Shown piece after piece: positions 1 through 8,976 of a stretch of DNA of 57,951 nt (positions within the stretch are counted from its first letter, which is position 1; every line of letters starts with the position of its first letter). The notes beneath the pieces are model-generated. The model was not told where the DNA came from and made no database searches. It was given only the letters and a program-made list of their open reading frames with translations. The stretch is from Pseudomonas sp. GM18. GTDB lineage: Bacteria; Pseudomonadota; Gammaproteobacteria; Pseudomonadales; Pseudomonadaceae. The stretch spans positions 1 through 57,951 of the forward strand of contig NZ_AKJT01000045.1 of NCBI RefSeq assembly GCF_000282195.1, in the 5' to 3' direction. The position numbers and the translations under genes are program-made.

Positions 1-118
1 ACCGAATGGCGGGGCAAAAGCGCTTTGGTTACTTTCGCGCTTTTCGAAAGTGACCCGCTGTAAGAGCGGAACCCTAAGTCGCCGTTACCGCAGCAACGGA
101 TATACACACAATCAACAG
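1..118. repeat. Pseudomonas-type intergenic repeat with three small hairpins
   Basis: Non-coding. Three short stem-loops follow one another: 27-55 (ggttactttcg against cgaaagtgacc, one wobble), 55-69 (ccgct against agcgg) and 82-99 (ccgtt against aacgg). The layout, with the phrase gtgacccgctgtaagagcgg, resembles an element I remember as recurring between genes in P. fluorescens-group genomes; that recognition is from memory. It begins at or before the window edge, so the left end is not defined. Nothing further is evident between here and the first gene at 223. Confidence 0.5.
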
Positions 119-222
119 CGATTGTTACATCTCCTGCAAGACTGAATCAGACCCAGCCCCCTTTATCACCCACAGGCAAAGACTAAAATTCAGACACTGG
201 AACCCACACAGAGCACAGAAAA

Positions 223-465
223 ATGAAAACCTTGATCAGCCTGTTCCTGACCCTCGCCGCCACCTCGGCCCTGGCCGCCAATGAGCCAGCCGCTGCCACC
301 CCGTACAACCCGGCACAGCCGCTGGACATCGCCAAGGTAGTGTCAGTGACAGACACCGCAACCGCCTGCGGAGTCGTGCCAGCCACCATGGAGTACGTCG
401 ATCATCAGGGCCAGACCCATCGCGTAACCTACGAAGTCATGGGTAACTGCACCACGGATCTGTGA
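223..465 (+). CDS. DUF2790 family small periplasmic protein
   Basis: An 80-residue protein with a clear Sec signal peptide (MKTLISLFLTLAATSALAA, cleavage near residue 19), giving a mature domain of about 60 residues. The mature part, with the VVSVTD, CGVVPATMEYVDHQG and YEVMGNC segments and two cysteines that could form a disulfide, fits the pseudomonad DUF2790 family of unknown function. Genomes of the genus usually carry several paralogues. It converges on the porin gene with only 8 bp between the two stop codons, so the two 3' ends share a boundary and no separate terminator is visible. No function can be assigned. Confidence 0.85.
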   Translation: MKTLISLFLTLAATSALAANEPAAATPYNPAQPLDIAKVVSVTDTATACGVVPATMEYVDHQGQTHRVTYEVMGNCTTDL

Positions 466-473
466 TCACCGGC

Positions 474-1742
474 TCATAACAACTTCCATGTGTAGCTGAG
501 AATCAGACGGTTTTCGTCGATATCACTGCGGTAGTTGGAGCGCGCCATGGCGTTGCGCACGCGGATCCCGAGGCCTTTGAGGCTGCCGCTCTGCAACACA
601 TAACCGATGTCCAGATCGCGCTCGCGATCCTTGCCTTCAAACCCCTTGCCGGTGTCGACGTTATTGCCGGTGATGTAACGCACGGTGCTGGTCAACCCCG
701 GCACGCCGAGGGCGGCGAAGTCGTAGTCGTAACGCGCCTGCCAGGAACGCTCATCGGTGTAGGCAAACTCGTAGGTTGGCACCTCGTTGCCCAACGGAGT
801 GATGTTGGCAAACACTCGCGGGAAAGCGCTGTCGCCGAACATGCCCTGGTAGCCGACATAAAACGTGTGGCCGCCGCGCTTGGCCGACAGCAAAGAGAAG
901 AACGCCTGGTTGTCGATGTTGCCCAGTAACTTTTTGCCGTCTTCACGCGAATCGTAATAGCCGAGGTTGGCGCCCAGGGTCCAGTCCCCCAACGGCTCGC
1001 TGTGCTTGAAGCCGAGAAAGCGCTGGTTGTAGATATCTTCCAGTTGCCCGAACCAGGCACTGACCAAGCTGCGTTTATCATTAAACGCGTAGTCGGCGCC
1101 GGCAAAGTTGAAACCATCGCTGCTGACCTGACGCTGGGGTACATGACCGAGCATGGCTTGTATCTTTTCATCGCCAGCCTCGTTGCGCAGGCTGGTCGAA
1201 CTCAAGTGGCCGCCCTGCAAGGTCAGGCCATCGATCTCATTGGAGCTGATGCTTGCACCCTGATAGCTGGGCGGCAGCAGACGGATATCGCTGAAGGCCA
1301 GCACCGGCAGGTTGGGTTGCAGCTCCCCCACCTTCAATTCGGTCTTGGAGTAACGCACCTTCAGCGCGCCTTCCAGACGACTGTATTCATTCTCCGCGCG
1401 CCCATCATCGCGCACCGGCAACAGACCGGTATTGACCCGGTCCGGGCTGCTGTCGAGTTTGAGGCCGAGCAGGCCAATGACATCCACACCAAAACCGACA
1501 GGCCCCTGGGTATAACCGGATTTGACGTTGAGAATGAAGCCCTGTGCCCACTCTTCGGCCTTCGACTGTTTATTGGCCCCGACGATGTCGGAGAAGTCCC
1601 GGCTGAAGTAGTAATTGCGCGCTTGCAAGGTGGCGGTGGTGTCTTCGATGAAGCCGCCCTCGGCGGCCACCGCACCGGTGGAGAAACTCGAGGCGACAGC
1701 GATGGACAACACTGAACCGGTTGTTGGAAGAATCTGTTTCAT
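474..1742 (-). CDS. OprD-family outer membrane porin, benzoate (BenF)-type
   Basis: A 422-residue OprD-family porin. It has a signal peptide (cleavage near AVAAEGG, residues 25-28), the family opening [20 protein letters not shown], alternating beta strands throughout, and a C-terminal barrel strand ending [10 protein letters not shown]. The length is normal for the family (about 400-430). OprD porins carry small carboxylates or basic amino acids across the outer membrane. This one follows benE by 17 bp as the last gene of a minus-strand operon with two aromatic-acid transporters, so it is probably the benzoate-type porin (BenF-like). Substrate is inferred from context; other OprD subfamilies use other aromatic acids, so no symbol is given. 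Confidence 0.85.
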   Translation of the reverse strand: MKQILPTTGSVLSIAVASSFSTGAVAAEGGFIEDTTATLQARNYYFSRDFSDIVGANKQSKAEEWAQGFILNVKSGYTQGPVGFGVDVIGLLGLKLDSSPDRVNTGLLPVRDDGRAENEYSRLEGALKVRYSKTELKVGELQPNLPVLAFSDIRLLPPSYQGASISSNEIDGLTLQGGHLSSTSLRNEAGDEKIQAMLGHVPQRQVSSDGFNFAGADYAFNDKRSLVSAWFGQLEDIYNQRFLGFKHSEPLGDWTLGANLGYYDSREDGKKLLGNIDNQAFFSLLSAKRGGHTFYVGYQGMFGDSAFPRVFANITPLGNEVPTYEFAYTDERSWQARYDYDFAALGVPGLTSTVRYITGNNVDTGKGFEGKDRERDLDIGYVLQSGSLKGLGIRVRNAMARSNYRSDIDENRLILSYTWKLL

Positions 1743-1759
1743 CGTTTTTTCTCTTATTT

Positions 1760-2980
1760 TTATTGATCGACAGGTTGTAGTGCTTCAGCCGCAGCGCTTT
1801 CGCTGCGAGCGATGGGACGCCGGGCGTTCAACAACAAGTGGGTGACCATGCCGAAAATCAGTCCCCAGAAAGCGGCGGACAACCCAAACAGCGACATGCC
1901 CGAGGCGGTGGTGAGAAAGGTCACCAGCGCGGCTTCGCGATCACTCGGCACCGCCATTGCGCCAGCCAGTGCCCCGGCGATCGCGGCGAACAACGCCAGC
2001 CCGGCCAGGGCCGCGATCAGTTCTTTGGGGAACGCCGAAAACAACGAAACCAGCGTGGCGCCAAAGATCCCCAGCACCAAATAACAGAGGCCGCCCACAA
2101 CCCCGGCCACATAGCGTTTGCCCGGGTTTTCATGGGCCTCGCGACCGGTACAGATGGCGGCGGTAATCGCCGCCAGATTCAGCCCGTGACAACCGAACGG
2201 CGCCAACAGCGCAGTGCCCAACGCACTGCTGGCGATGATCGGGCCGGCGGGCGTTGAGTAACCGCTGGCGCGCAGCACCGCCATGCCGGGGACAAACTGG
2301 CCGGTCAGCGCCACCATCACCAGCGGCAAGGCGATATTCAGCGTCGCGCTCAAACTGAACGCAGGCGTGATCCACACTGGCGTGGCCAAACCGATCACCA
2401 GCGCTTCGCGGTGCAAATCACCAGCGAGAAACGCGATGGAACAGCCCACCAGCAGCACCATCAACACCGCATAACGCGGCATCACCCGTTTGCAGACCAG
2501 GTATGTGGCAAACATCGCCAGCACCAGCAGCGGCTTGCCTTGCAACGAGACGAACAACCCGGTGCCGAAGCTGAACAGAATCCCCGCCAGCATCGCCGCC
2601 GCAATCGCCGCGGGCAGTTTGCCGATGATCCGGTCAAAAGCCCCGGACACCCCGACCAGGAAAATAATCAGGCTGCTGACCAGGTACGCGCCCACCGCCT
2701 CCGGCATGGAGATTCCCGGCAACAGCGCCACCAGCAACGCCGAGCCCGGCGCCGACCACGCGATAATCACCGGCACCCGGTAACGCAGGCTCAAACCGAT
2801 GCCGAGCACCGCGCTGCCGATGGAAATCGCCCAGACCCACGACGACAGCACTTCTCGCGAGAGATGCGCGGTTTCGGCGGCCTGAAAGATGATCACCAAG
2901 GGGCCCGCGTAGGAAATCACCGTCGCGATAAATCCGGCGACGGCAGCCGACAGGGAAAAATCCCGGACTAACGTTTTCAT
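1760..2980 (-). CDS. benE: BenE family benzoate:H+ symporter
   Basis: A 406-residue inner-membrane protein with about 12 hydrophobic segments, matching the BenE family (benzoate/H+ symport) by its length, the N-terminal [20 protein letters not shown] and the loop [20 protein letters not shown]. It would move benzoate or a related aromatic acid from periplasm to cytoplasm. Its ATG overlaps the stop codon of the MFS gene by four bases (ATGA), so the two are translationally coupled. The porin gene follows 17 bp later. With BenK it gives two independent inner-membrane systems for the same substrate class, an arrangement known in Pseudomonas and Acinetobacter ben clusters. The catabolic genes benABCD are not in this window. 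Confidence 0.9.
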   Translation of the reverse strand: MKTLVRDFSLSAAVAGFIATVISYAGPLVIIFQAAETAHLSREVLSSWVWAISIGSAVLGIGLSLRYRVPVIIAWSAPGSALLVALLPGISMPEAVGAYLVSSLIIFLVGVSGAFDRIIGKLPAAIAAAMLAGILFSFGTGLFVSLQGKPLLVLAMFATYLVCKRVMPRYAVLMVLLVGCSIAFLAGDLHREALVIGLATPVWITPAFSLSATLNIALPLVMVALTGQFVPGMAVLRASGYSTPAGPIIASSALGTALLAPFGCHGLNLAAITAAICTGREAHENPGKRYVAGVVGGLCYLVLGIFGATLVSLFSAFPKELIAALAGLALFAAIAGALAGAMAVPSDREAALVTFLTTASGMSLFGLSAAFWGLIFGMVTHLLLNARRPIARSESAAAEALQPVDQ

Positions 2981-4344
2981 GAAACTTCGCCGACAGACCC
3001 GTCAGGCGAACCATGGCGCAGGCCCGACAGCGCTTGTTTGACACTGCGCTGACTGCTGATCGCGAACACGGTCATGGCAATGGCGGCCACCGCACCGGGC
3101 AAGGCAAACGCCATGAAGTTCAGTTGCAGCGGCAGGCTGATCCCCAGCAAGGCACCGCCCAGCAGCGGGCCGACGATGGCGCCGTTGCGGCCGATGCCCG
3201 ACGCCCAGCCCAAACCGGTGGAACGAATGGCCATGGAGTAAAACTGCGCGGCGCAGGCGTATAGCAGAATCTGCGAGCCGATGGTGGTGGCGCCGGCGAT
3301 GGCGATCAGCAGGTACAACACCGGCATCGGACTGTTGAAGCCAAGCAAGGTGATCGATGCCGCCGCAACGATGAAGAACACCGCCAACACGCGCGGCAGG
3401 TTGAGTTTGTCACCCAGTACGCCGCCGCCGACCGCGCCGAAAATGGCGCCGAAGTTGAGCACCAGCAGGAACGACAGGCTCGAGCCCAGGCTATAACCGG
3501 CGTTGGCCATCAGTTTCGGCAGCCAGGAGCTCAAGGCGTAGACCATCAGCAAGCAGCAGAAAAACGCCAGCCACAGCATCAGCGTGCGCAGCGCCCGCCC
3601 CTCACGAAACAACTGCAACACCGGAGTGCCAGAGCCCTTCACTTCACTCATGTGCAGCTGATCGCCGGTTTGCGCGATGTACGCCGGATCGACTCGCTGG
3701 AGAATGTTGCGCGCCTCTTCATGGCGCCCCTGACGCAGCATGAAACCCACCGATTCGGGCAAGAAGTACATGATCAACGGCAACAACAGCAACGGCAGCA
3801 CCGCCACGTAAAACACCGACTGCCAGCCGAAACTCGGGATCAACACAATGCCAAGCCCCGCCGAAAGCATGCCGCCCACCGAGTAGCCGCTGAACATGAT
3901 CGCCACCAGCGTGCTGCGGATTTTCTTCGGCGCGTATTCATTCATCAGCGCCACGACGTTGGGCATCACCCCGCCAATGCCCAACCCGGCAATGAACCGA
4001 CAGAGGCCAAACTCGGTGGGGTTACTGGCAAAACCGTTGAGCACGGTAAAACCGCTGAACAGCATCACGCACAGGGTGATGGCTTTTTTGCGGCCGATCT
4101 TGTCTGACAGCGGGCCGAAAAACAGCGCGCCGAACATCATTCCAAACAGTGCGTAACTTCCCAGTGCGCCGGCTTGCAGGGGGCTAAGCCCCCACTCTTT
4201 CATCAGCATCGGCAACACCACGCCGTAGATCACCAGATCGTAACCGTCGAAAATGATGATCAGGGCACACCAGAACAGCACCATCCAGTGAAAGCGGTTG
4301 AATCGTGCGTTGTCGATAACCTCATGTACGTCAATCTTGCGCAT
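2977..4344 (-). CDS. benK: Aromatic acid:H+ symporter of the MFS (BenK-type)
   Basis: A 455-residue major facilitator with 12 predicted membrane segments. The first helix contains the aromatic acid/H+ symporter (AAHS) signature FDGYDLVIYG (about residues 33-42). The loop between helices 2 and 3 has the MFS motif GPLSDKIGRKKA. The start MRKIDVHEVIDNARFNRFHW is typical of BenK/PcaK-type proteins. Benzoate is the likely substrate because BenE and an OprD porin follow in the same operon and XylS/BenR-like boxes lie upstream; protocatechuate or 4-hydroxybenzoate cannot be excluded. First gene of the operon, overlapping benE by four bases. Confidence 0.82.
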   Translation of the reverse strand: MRKIDVHEVIDNARFNRFHWMVLFWCALIIIFDGYDLVIYGVVLPMLMKEWGLSPLQAGALGSYALFGMMFGALFFGPLSDKIGRKKAITLCVMLFSGFTVLNGFASNPTEFGLCRFIAGLGIGGVMPNVVALMNEYAPKKIRSTLVAIMFSGYSVGGMLSAGLGIVLIPSFGWQSVFYVAVLPLLLLPLIMYFLPESVGFMLRQGRHEEARNILQRVDPAYIAQTGDQLHMSEVKGSGTPVLQLFREGRALRTLMLWLAFFCCLLMVYALSSWLPKLMANAGYSLGSSLSFLLVLNFGAIFGAVGGGVLGDKLNLPRVLAVFFIVAAASITLLGFNSPMPVLYLLIAIAGATTIGSQILLYACAAQFYSMAIRSTGLGWASGIGRNGAIVGPLLGGALLGISLPLQLNFMAFALPGAVAAIAMTVFAISSQRSVKQALSGLRHGSPDGSVGEVS

Positions 4345-4407
4345 GGCATCTATCTCTTGTTGTTGTTTTTTTAAGAGTCGGTAACGCGGCTAACGTCCGT
4401 ACAGCCG

Positions 4408-4470
4408 AGGTTAAAGTCGCCAGGCACAGGGCAATATCCGCTTTGCGCAGATCGCTATCCGTTTTGTGCA
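4408..4470 (-). promoter_or_regulatory. XylS/BenR-type activator site: two 15-bp direct repeats plus candidate -10
   Basis: Read on the minus strand, 4470-4456 is TGCACAAAACGGATA and 4449-4435 is TGCGCAAAGCGGATA. The first matches TGCA-N6-GGNTA exactly; the second has one change in TGCA. They are separated by 6 bp (21-bp period). This is the known architecture of XylS and BenR binding sites in Pseudomonas. A candidate -10, TAACCT at 4413-4408, lies 21 bp beyond the proximal box. The site points into the benK-benE-porin operon (start 4344). The regulator gene is not in the window. The remainder of the 252-bp divergent gap holds only the leader of the next gene. Confidence 0.72.
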
Positions 4471-4596
4471 CTGCCCGGAACCGGGCGTTAGGTGGGGAAA
4501 GAGGATCTTGAATCAGAGAAACCTGTGGCGAGGAGCACGTCTATGCTGGATTTACCCGGCTCATGCCTTTGCTCCTATCTACAGGAGGAAAAATCG

Positions 4597-5700
4597 ATGG
4601 TTCCCACGCCCATTTCCGAAAAGGCTTTTTCCCGAGGTCTGCTCGATGTACTGATTCGTGCCGGGTTGATTGCCGTTCTGGTGGTTTTCTGCTTCCAGAT
4701 ATTCAGCCCATTCCTCGATCTGATGCTGTGGTCGATAATCCTGGCAATCACCCTCTACCCATCGCAAGTCAGGTTCAAACGCGTGCTGGGAAACAAGGAT
4801 GGGCTCAGCGCGACGCTGATTGTGCTGATCGCCATCTGCATCCTTATGGTGCCTGCCTATTTGTTGGGAACCTCGGTTGCAGACTCCGTGGAACGGGCGA
4901 TGAGCATGGTCAAAAGTGACAGTTTCCATATTCCCCCGCCGTCCGATGCGGTAGCCGGCTGGCCACTCGTGGGCAAACCCCTTCATGGCTTATGGACACA
5001 AGCCGTCACCAACCTGCCCGACCTGCTACAGAAGTTCATACCGCAAATCAAAGGTGTCAGCCTCTCCCTGCTGAGCAAGCTGGCGGGGGCCGGCATGGGG
5101 CTCCTTTTATTTATCTTCGCCCTGATTGTTGCCGGTATTTTCTTAGCCTACGGTGAAAGTGGCCACCGCAGTGCAGTGCAAATCGCTTCGCGCTTCTGCG
5201 GCCCGGTCAAGGGACCGAAAATCACCGAGCTGTGCACCGCGACCATCCGGGCAGTGGCGTTGGGCGTGGTCGGCATCGCCTTCATTCAGATGCTATTGAT
5301 CGGCATCGGCTTTGTGTTCATGGGCATCCCCGGCGCAGGTCTTCTCGCCTTGGCGGTGCTGCTTATTGGCATCATGCAATTACCGGCCACCTTGATCACC
5401 CTTCCGGTCATCGTCTACGTCTTCGCGAACGAAGGTGCCAGTACCGCGACCATTGTGTTTGCCATCTATGTCTTCGTTGCGGGCCTGGTCGATAACGTCC
5501 TCAAACCGTTGCTGCTAGGTCGAGGTGTCGATGTGCCAATGCCGGTGGTGCTGATCGGTGCCTTGGGCGGCATGGTCACGAGCGGTATCCTCGGCCTGTT
5601 TATCGGCCCCGTGATACTGGCGGTCGGCTATCGGTTGTTCTGGCAATGGGTGGACGATCAAGCACAAGAACCCGGGACAGACCACCAGGGACCGACCTGA
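4597..5700 (+). CDS. AI-2E transporter family (YdiK/PerM-type) membrane protein
   Basis: A 367-residue protein with seven to eight hydrophobic segments. The family pattern of paired N-terminal helices, a soluble loop (about residues 75-150) and a C-terminal group with GLVDNVLKPLLLGRG and a P-rich FIGPVILAVGYRLF end identifies the AI-2E/PerM superfamily. Members are described as exporters of AI-2 or as Na+/H+ antiporters; the substrate here is unknown. I chose ATG 4597 because a strong ribosome site, aggagg, lies at 4583-4588; the frame is open further upstream to 4492 but that part has no such site. The next gene starts 22 bp after the stop, so the two are probably co-transcribed. Confidence 0.8.
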   Translation: MVPTPISEKAFSRGLLDVLIRAGLIAVLVVFCFQIFSPFLDLMLWSIILAITLYPSQVRFKRVLGNKDGLSATLIVLIAICILMVPAYLLGTSVADSVERAMSMVKSDSFHIPPPSDAVAGWPLVGKPLHGLWTQAVTNLPDLLQKFIPQIKGVSLSLLSKLAGAGMGLLLFIFALIVAGIFLAYGESGHRSAVQIASRFCGPVKGPKITELCTATIRAVALGVVGIAFIQMLLIGIGFVFMGIPGAGLLALAVLLIGIMQLPATLITLPVIVYVFANEGASTATIVFAIYVFVAGLVDNVLKPLLLGRGVDVPMPVVLIGALGGMVTSGILGLFIGPVILAVGYRLFWQWVDDQAQEPGTDHQGPT

Positions 5701-5722
5701 CACGTCTGCCGAGGATATCGCC

Positions 5723-6172
5723 ATGCTGTTGAATCTACTGGCCGGCGTTCCCGTGATGTTGTTCTGCCTGCTCATGCAAGCCGTTTTCGTGACTATATGT
5801 TTACGTCATTACGTGCGTTTCAGGCATGTCCAACCCGCTCATGCATCGCAATGGCTGAATATCCTGTTGCTGTCGATGGTGATGCTGTTGATGTTGCTCG
5901 GTAATTTCGTGCAAATCGCCATCTGGGCCACCCTGTTCATGCTGCTCGACGAATTCGACGAGTTCGCCACCGCGCTGTATCACTCGGCGGTCAACTTCGC
6001 CACGCTGGGCTACGGCGATATCGTCATGTCCTCACGCTGGCGTCTGCTTGGCCCACTGGAGGCAGCCAACGGCATCCTGATGTTTGGTGTCTCCACCTCG
6101 GTGATGACTGCTGCGGTGATGGATGTCATAAAGCAAAACGTGGACGGGCTACAGCAGCGTAACCGTCCATAG
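5723..6172 (+). CDS. Two-TM potassium channel family protein
   Basis: A 149-residue membrane protein. It has an N-terminal hydrophobic helix (about 5-27), a second helix (45-75), and then a pore helix and filter: YHSAVNFATLGYGD with TLGYGD at residues 94-99, followed by a last helix ending MTAAVMDVI. This is the ion-channel (Pfam Ion_trans_2) pattern. The usual filter is TVGYGD; here valine is replaced by leucine, which is found in some bacterial members. There is no regulatory RCK domain, so it would act as a simple tetrameric K+ pore or an unselective relative. It lies 22 bp behind the AI-2E-type gene in the same direction. Confidence 0.78.
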   Translation: MLLNLLAGVPVMLFCLLMQAVFVTICLRHYVRFRHVQPAHASQWLNILLLSMVMLLMLLGNFVQIAIWATLFMLLDEFDEFATALYHSAVNFATLGYGDIVMSSRWRLLGPLEAANGILMFGVSTSVMTAAVMDVIKQNVDGLQQRNRP

Positions 6173-6262
6173 GCACGCCAGAAAAAACGGGTAAGGCTCT
6201 ATCTGAAAAAATCGCGACCGACTTTATTATTCAGATCACATTTGAACGCTAAGCTTGGGCCT

Positions 6263-6889
6263 ATGGATGATTCAGATTATTTACGCCTGCTGACCATTGC
6301 GGCCGAGCAAGCCAACACGTTCCTTTCCAATGCCCGCAAATGGGAGCGTGAGCGTTGGGTTTGCCAGCGCCTGCTGCAAGGTCTGAACATTCCCTATCGC
6401 GCCGATGAGTTTGCCCCCGCCGGAGAGCCGCCGGACGTGCTGTTTCGCGACGCGAATTTCGAGGTGTTCTTCGTGCTCGACGAGGGTCGGCGCCTCAATG
6501 ACGAATGGCGTGATGAGCTGCAACGCCGGCGCAGCGCGTTCTCCCTGAGCCAGCTGGTGCGCCGCGAGGCCAAGCCCCGGCGGATCCCGGCCAATGAATT
6601 CCTGCTGAGACTGGCGCCAACCTTGCGCAAAAAAGCCCACAACTACAAAGAGCGCGGTATGGACCTGGGGGATCTGGACATCATCGCCTTCGCCAGCCTC
6701 AAGCGCGAAGTGCTGGACCTCAACAGCCACTTTCCGCCCCCCACCGAATACCTGCGCCAGGGCTGGCGCTCGTTGTCGCTGGTCGGCCCGACCTTCGCCC
6801 GCGTGCTCTTCGCCCACCCCGACGCCCCGGATTTCCTGCGCAGTAACCTGGGGCGCAGCATCGTCTTCGATGTCGGGATCAGCTTGTGA
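6263..6889 (+). CDS. DUF1780 domain protein
   Basis: A 208-residue soluble protein with no signal peptide or membrane segment. The opening MDDSDYLRLLTIAAEQANTF and the following WERERWVCQRLLQGLNIPYR match what I remember of the Pseudomonas DUF1780 family, whose function is unknown. The protein is rich in Arg and Glu. A segment DVLFRDANFEVFFVLDEGR (about 60-78) resembles the core beta strands of a nuclease-like fold, but I see no complete catalytic motif and do not claim one. ATG 6263 is chosen over an upstream in-frame TTG at 6242. The downstream DUF3094 gene starts 160 bp later. Confidence 0.72.
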   Translation: MDDSDYLRLLTIAAEQANTFLSNARKWERERWVCQRLLQGLNIPYRADEFAPAGEPPDVLFRDANFEVFFVLDEGRRLNDEWRDELQRRRSAFSLSQLVRREAKPRRIPANEFLLRLAPTLRKKAHNYKERGMDLGDLDIIAFASLKREVLDLNSHFPPPTEYLRQGWRSLSLVGPTFARVLFAHPDAPDFLRSNLGRSIVFDVGISL

Positions 6890-7049
6890 GTCCCGCCACA
6901 GATACCGGCAACACTGCACAGGATGGCGCAATCACTGGCCGAATGTTACAAAGCGCAATCATTCGCCCGAACCACATGCACCGTTCAACGCTTGCAGACA
7001 AACTCTGTAACGTCTGCACATTCAGCAACGTCTACCCGACGAGGCCTTT

Positions 7050-7223
7050 ATGACCAGCCGCCTGAACCCCGACGACCAGAAGCATGTCGAAGAGTACCTG
7101 CACCTGTCCCAGCACCAAGTCGAGCGCCGGCCTTTCCGGCCGTGGATGCTCCTGGTGGTGGTGCTGGCAGTGACCATTGGTCTGGGCCTGTTGAGCCGAC
7201 TTATCAGTTACCTGACGCTATGA
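7050..7223 (+). CDS. DUF3094 family small membrane protein
   Basis: A 57-residue protein. The start MTSRLNPDDQKHVEEYLHLS is followed by a basic stretch (QVERRPFRPW) and one transmembrane helix (about residues 31-50, WMLLVVVLAVTIGLGLLSRL). This matches the DUF3094 family found in Pseudomonas and relatives. A good ribosome site (gacgagg) stands 5 bp before the ATG. It is a single-pass inner-membrane protein of unknown function. The large palindromic element begins 8 bp after the stop codon and may act on the transcript end. Confidence 0.8.
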   Translation: MTSRLNPDDQKHVEEYLHLSQHQVERRPFRPWMLLVVVLAVTIGLGLLSRLISYLTL

Positions 7224-7230
7224 GCTGCCG

Positions 7231-7496
7231 AGGGTCTGTTGACGTTTGATGACGAACCGCGTTGCGTTCCAACGAGTGCGAGGCAAGGCGCGGGATGCCG
7301 CCAATGGTTGTTCCCTTGGCAAATCCCGCAACGCAGCCTCGCGCTCGTTGGAGCGCAACCCGAAGGGACGGACGCCCACGTGGCGCAGGGCAGCGTTGCT
7401 CGGAACTCATTTGGAACAACCAAATCACGTTCCTCGCGCCTTGCCCTGCGCCACGTGGGCATCCGTCGCGGTCGTCATCAAACGTCAACAGACCCT
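7231..7496. repeat. 266-bp nested palindrome (three-way-junction element)
   Basis: Outer arms 7231-7261 and 7467-7496 are complementary over 30 bp with a single one-base bulge. Inside them lie two further long hairpins end to end. Hairpin A has arms 7261-7284 and 7336-7359, with 24 pairs of which two are G-T wobbles. Hairpin B has arms 7367-7392 and 7439-7464, with 25 of 26 paired. Each hairpin continues inward with smaller stems (for example gcgggat / atcccgc in A and catttgg / ccaaat in B). It fills the gap between the DUF3094 gene and ndh. No credible coding region lies inside. It could fold as a cruciform or as a clover-leaf RNA. It may be a non-autonomous repeat family; copies elsewhere cannot be checked here. 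Confidence 0.8.
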
Positions 7497-7549
7497 CATG
7501 CTCGCTTGGGTAATTGCACCGATTTCTTTTAGCCTTGCGAGATATCCCC

Positions 7550-8848
7550 ATGACTCATCGTATTGTCATCGTTGGCGGCGGCGCCGGCGGTCTGGAGTTG
7601 GCTACCCGTCTGGGTAAGACTCTGGGCAAGCGCGGCACGGCCAGTGTGATGCTGGTCGACGCGAACCTGACCCACATCTGGAAACCGCTGTTACACGAAG
7701 TCGCGGCAGGTTCCCTGAACTCTTCCGAAGACGAACTCAACTATGTCGCCCAGGCAAAATGGAACCACTTCGAGTTCCAGCTGGGGCGCATGAGCGGGCT
7801 CGATCGCGCGCAGAAAAAAATCCAGCTGGCCGCCACCTACGACGAGGCTGGCCTGGAGCTGGTGCCGGCGCGTGAAGTGCCTTACGACTCGCTGGTGATT
7901 GCTGTCGGCAGCACCACCAACGACTTCGGTACTCAAGGCGCGGCGCAACACTGCCTGTTCCTCGACACCCGCAAACAGGCTGAACGCTTCCATCAGCAAT
8001 TGCTCAATCACTACCTGCGTGCGCACGCCGGGCAAACCGATACCGTGCAACAGATCAGCGTGGCCATCGTCGGCGCCGGTGCCACTGGGGTCGAACTGGC
8101 AGCGGAACTGCACAACGCCGCCCATGAACTGGCGGCTTATGGTCTGGACCGGATCAAGCCGGAAAACATGCACATCACCCTGATCGAAGCCGGGCCACGG
8201 GTTCTCCCGGCGCTGCCGGAGCGGATCGGCGGGCCTGTGCATAAAACCCTGGAGAAACTCGGGGTCAACGTCATGACCAATGCCGCGGTCAGCGAAGTGA
8301 CCGCCGACAGCCTGATTACCGCCGACGGCCAAGTAATCAACGCCAGCCTCAAAGTCTGGGCCGCCGGGATTCGTGCGCCGGGTTTCCTCAAGGACATCGA
8401 TGGCCTGGAAACCAACCGCATCAACCAGCTGCAAGTGCTGCAGACCCTGCAAACCACCCGCGACGAGAACATCTTCGCCTTCGGTGACTGCGCGGCCTGC
8501 CCGCAACCGGGCAGCGACCGCAACGTACCGCCCCGCGCCCAGGCGGCGCACCAGCAGGCTTCGTTACTGGCCAAGTCGCTGAAACTGCGGATCGAAGGCA
8601 AGGCCCTGCCGGAATACAAATACACCGACTACGGCTCGCTGATCTCGCTGTCGCGTTTTTCGGCGGTGGGTAACTTGATGGGCAACCTGACCGGCAGCGT
8701 GATGCTCGAGGGCTGGCTGGCGCGGATGTTTTACGTGTCGCTGTACCGCATGCACCAGATGGCGCTGTATGGCGCGTTCCGTACGGCGATGTTGATGCTG
8801 GGTAGCAAGATTGGGCGCGGGACCGAGCCACGACTCAAGTTGCATTAA
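7550..8848 (+). CDS. ndh: Type II NADH dehydrogenase (Ndh)
   Basis: A 432-residue NAD(P)/FAD-dependent oxidoreductase. It has an N-terminal dinucleotide motif (IVIVGGGAGGLELATRLG, residues 4-21), a second Rossmann motif for NADH (VAIVGAGATGVELAAEL, about residues 172-188) and a C-terminal FAD-contact segment (ENIFAFGDCAACPQPG). The C terminus contains an amphipathic, hydrophobic part (MARMFYVSLYRMHQMALYGAF-type) expected to bind the inner membrane. It oxidises NADH and reduces ubiquinone without pumping protons. ATG 7550 begins directly at the first Rossmann strand; an in-frame ATG at 7514 would lie just past the palindrome and adds unrelated residues. It stands alone, with a REP pair behind it. 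Confidence 0.9.
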   Translation: MTHRIVIVGGGAGGLELATRLGKTLGKRGTASVMLVDANLTHIWKPLLHEVAAGSLNSSEDELNYVAQAKWNHFEFQLGRMSGLDRAQKKIQLAATYDEAGLELVPAREVPYDSLVIAVGSTTNDFGTQGAAQHCLFLDTRKQAERFHQQLLNHYLRAHAGQTDTVQQISVAIVGAGATGVELAAELHNAAHELAAYGLDRIKPENMHITLIEAGPRVLPALPERIGGPVHKTLEKLGVNVMTNAAVSEVTADSLITADGQVINASLKVWAAGIRAPGFLKDIDGLETNRINQLQVLQTLQTTRDENIFAFGDCAACPQPGSDRNVPPRAQAAHQQASLLAKSLKLRIEGKALPEYKYTDYGSLISLSRFSAVGNLMGNLTGSVMLEGWLARMFYVSLYRMHQMALYGAFRTAMLMLGSKIGRGTEPRLKLH

Positions 8849-8872
8849 GAGCTTCGGCGTCACTTAGGGCTT

Positions 8873-8976
8873 CTTCGCGGGCAAGTCGGATCGCCGCACC
8901 GCTCGCTCCTACAGTTCGGAGTCGAATCGAAATGATGCGATCGACTCCCCCGTAGGAGCGAGGCTTGCCCGCGAAG
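8873..8976. repeat. REP pair (inverted REP doublet)
   Basis: Two REP units in opposite orientation: 8873-8912 (cttcgcgggcaag ... gctcgctcctac) and 8952-8976 (gtaggagcgaggcttgcccgcgaag). The first carries an insertion variant, tcggatcgccgcacc, between its two halves. The same 41-nt variant is present at about 45522-45562. The doublet follows ndh and may stabilise or end its transcript. Confidence 0.85.

Noticed and set aside
7204..7617. Several overlapping open frames inside the nested palindrome
   Set aside because: They occur on both strands and read the same arms twice; composition and lack of a ribosome site point to structure, not protein.
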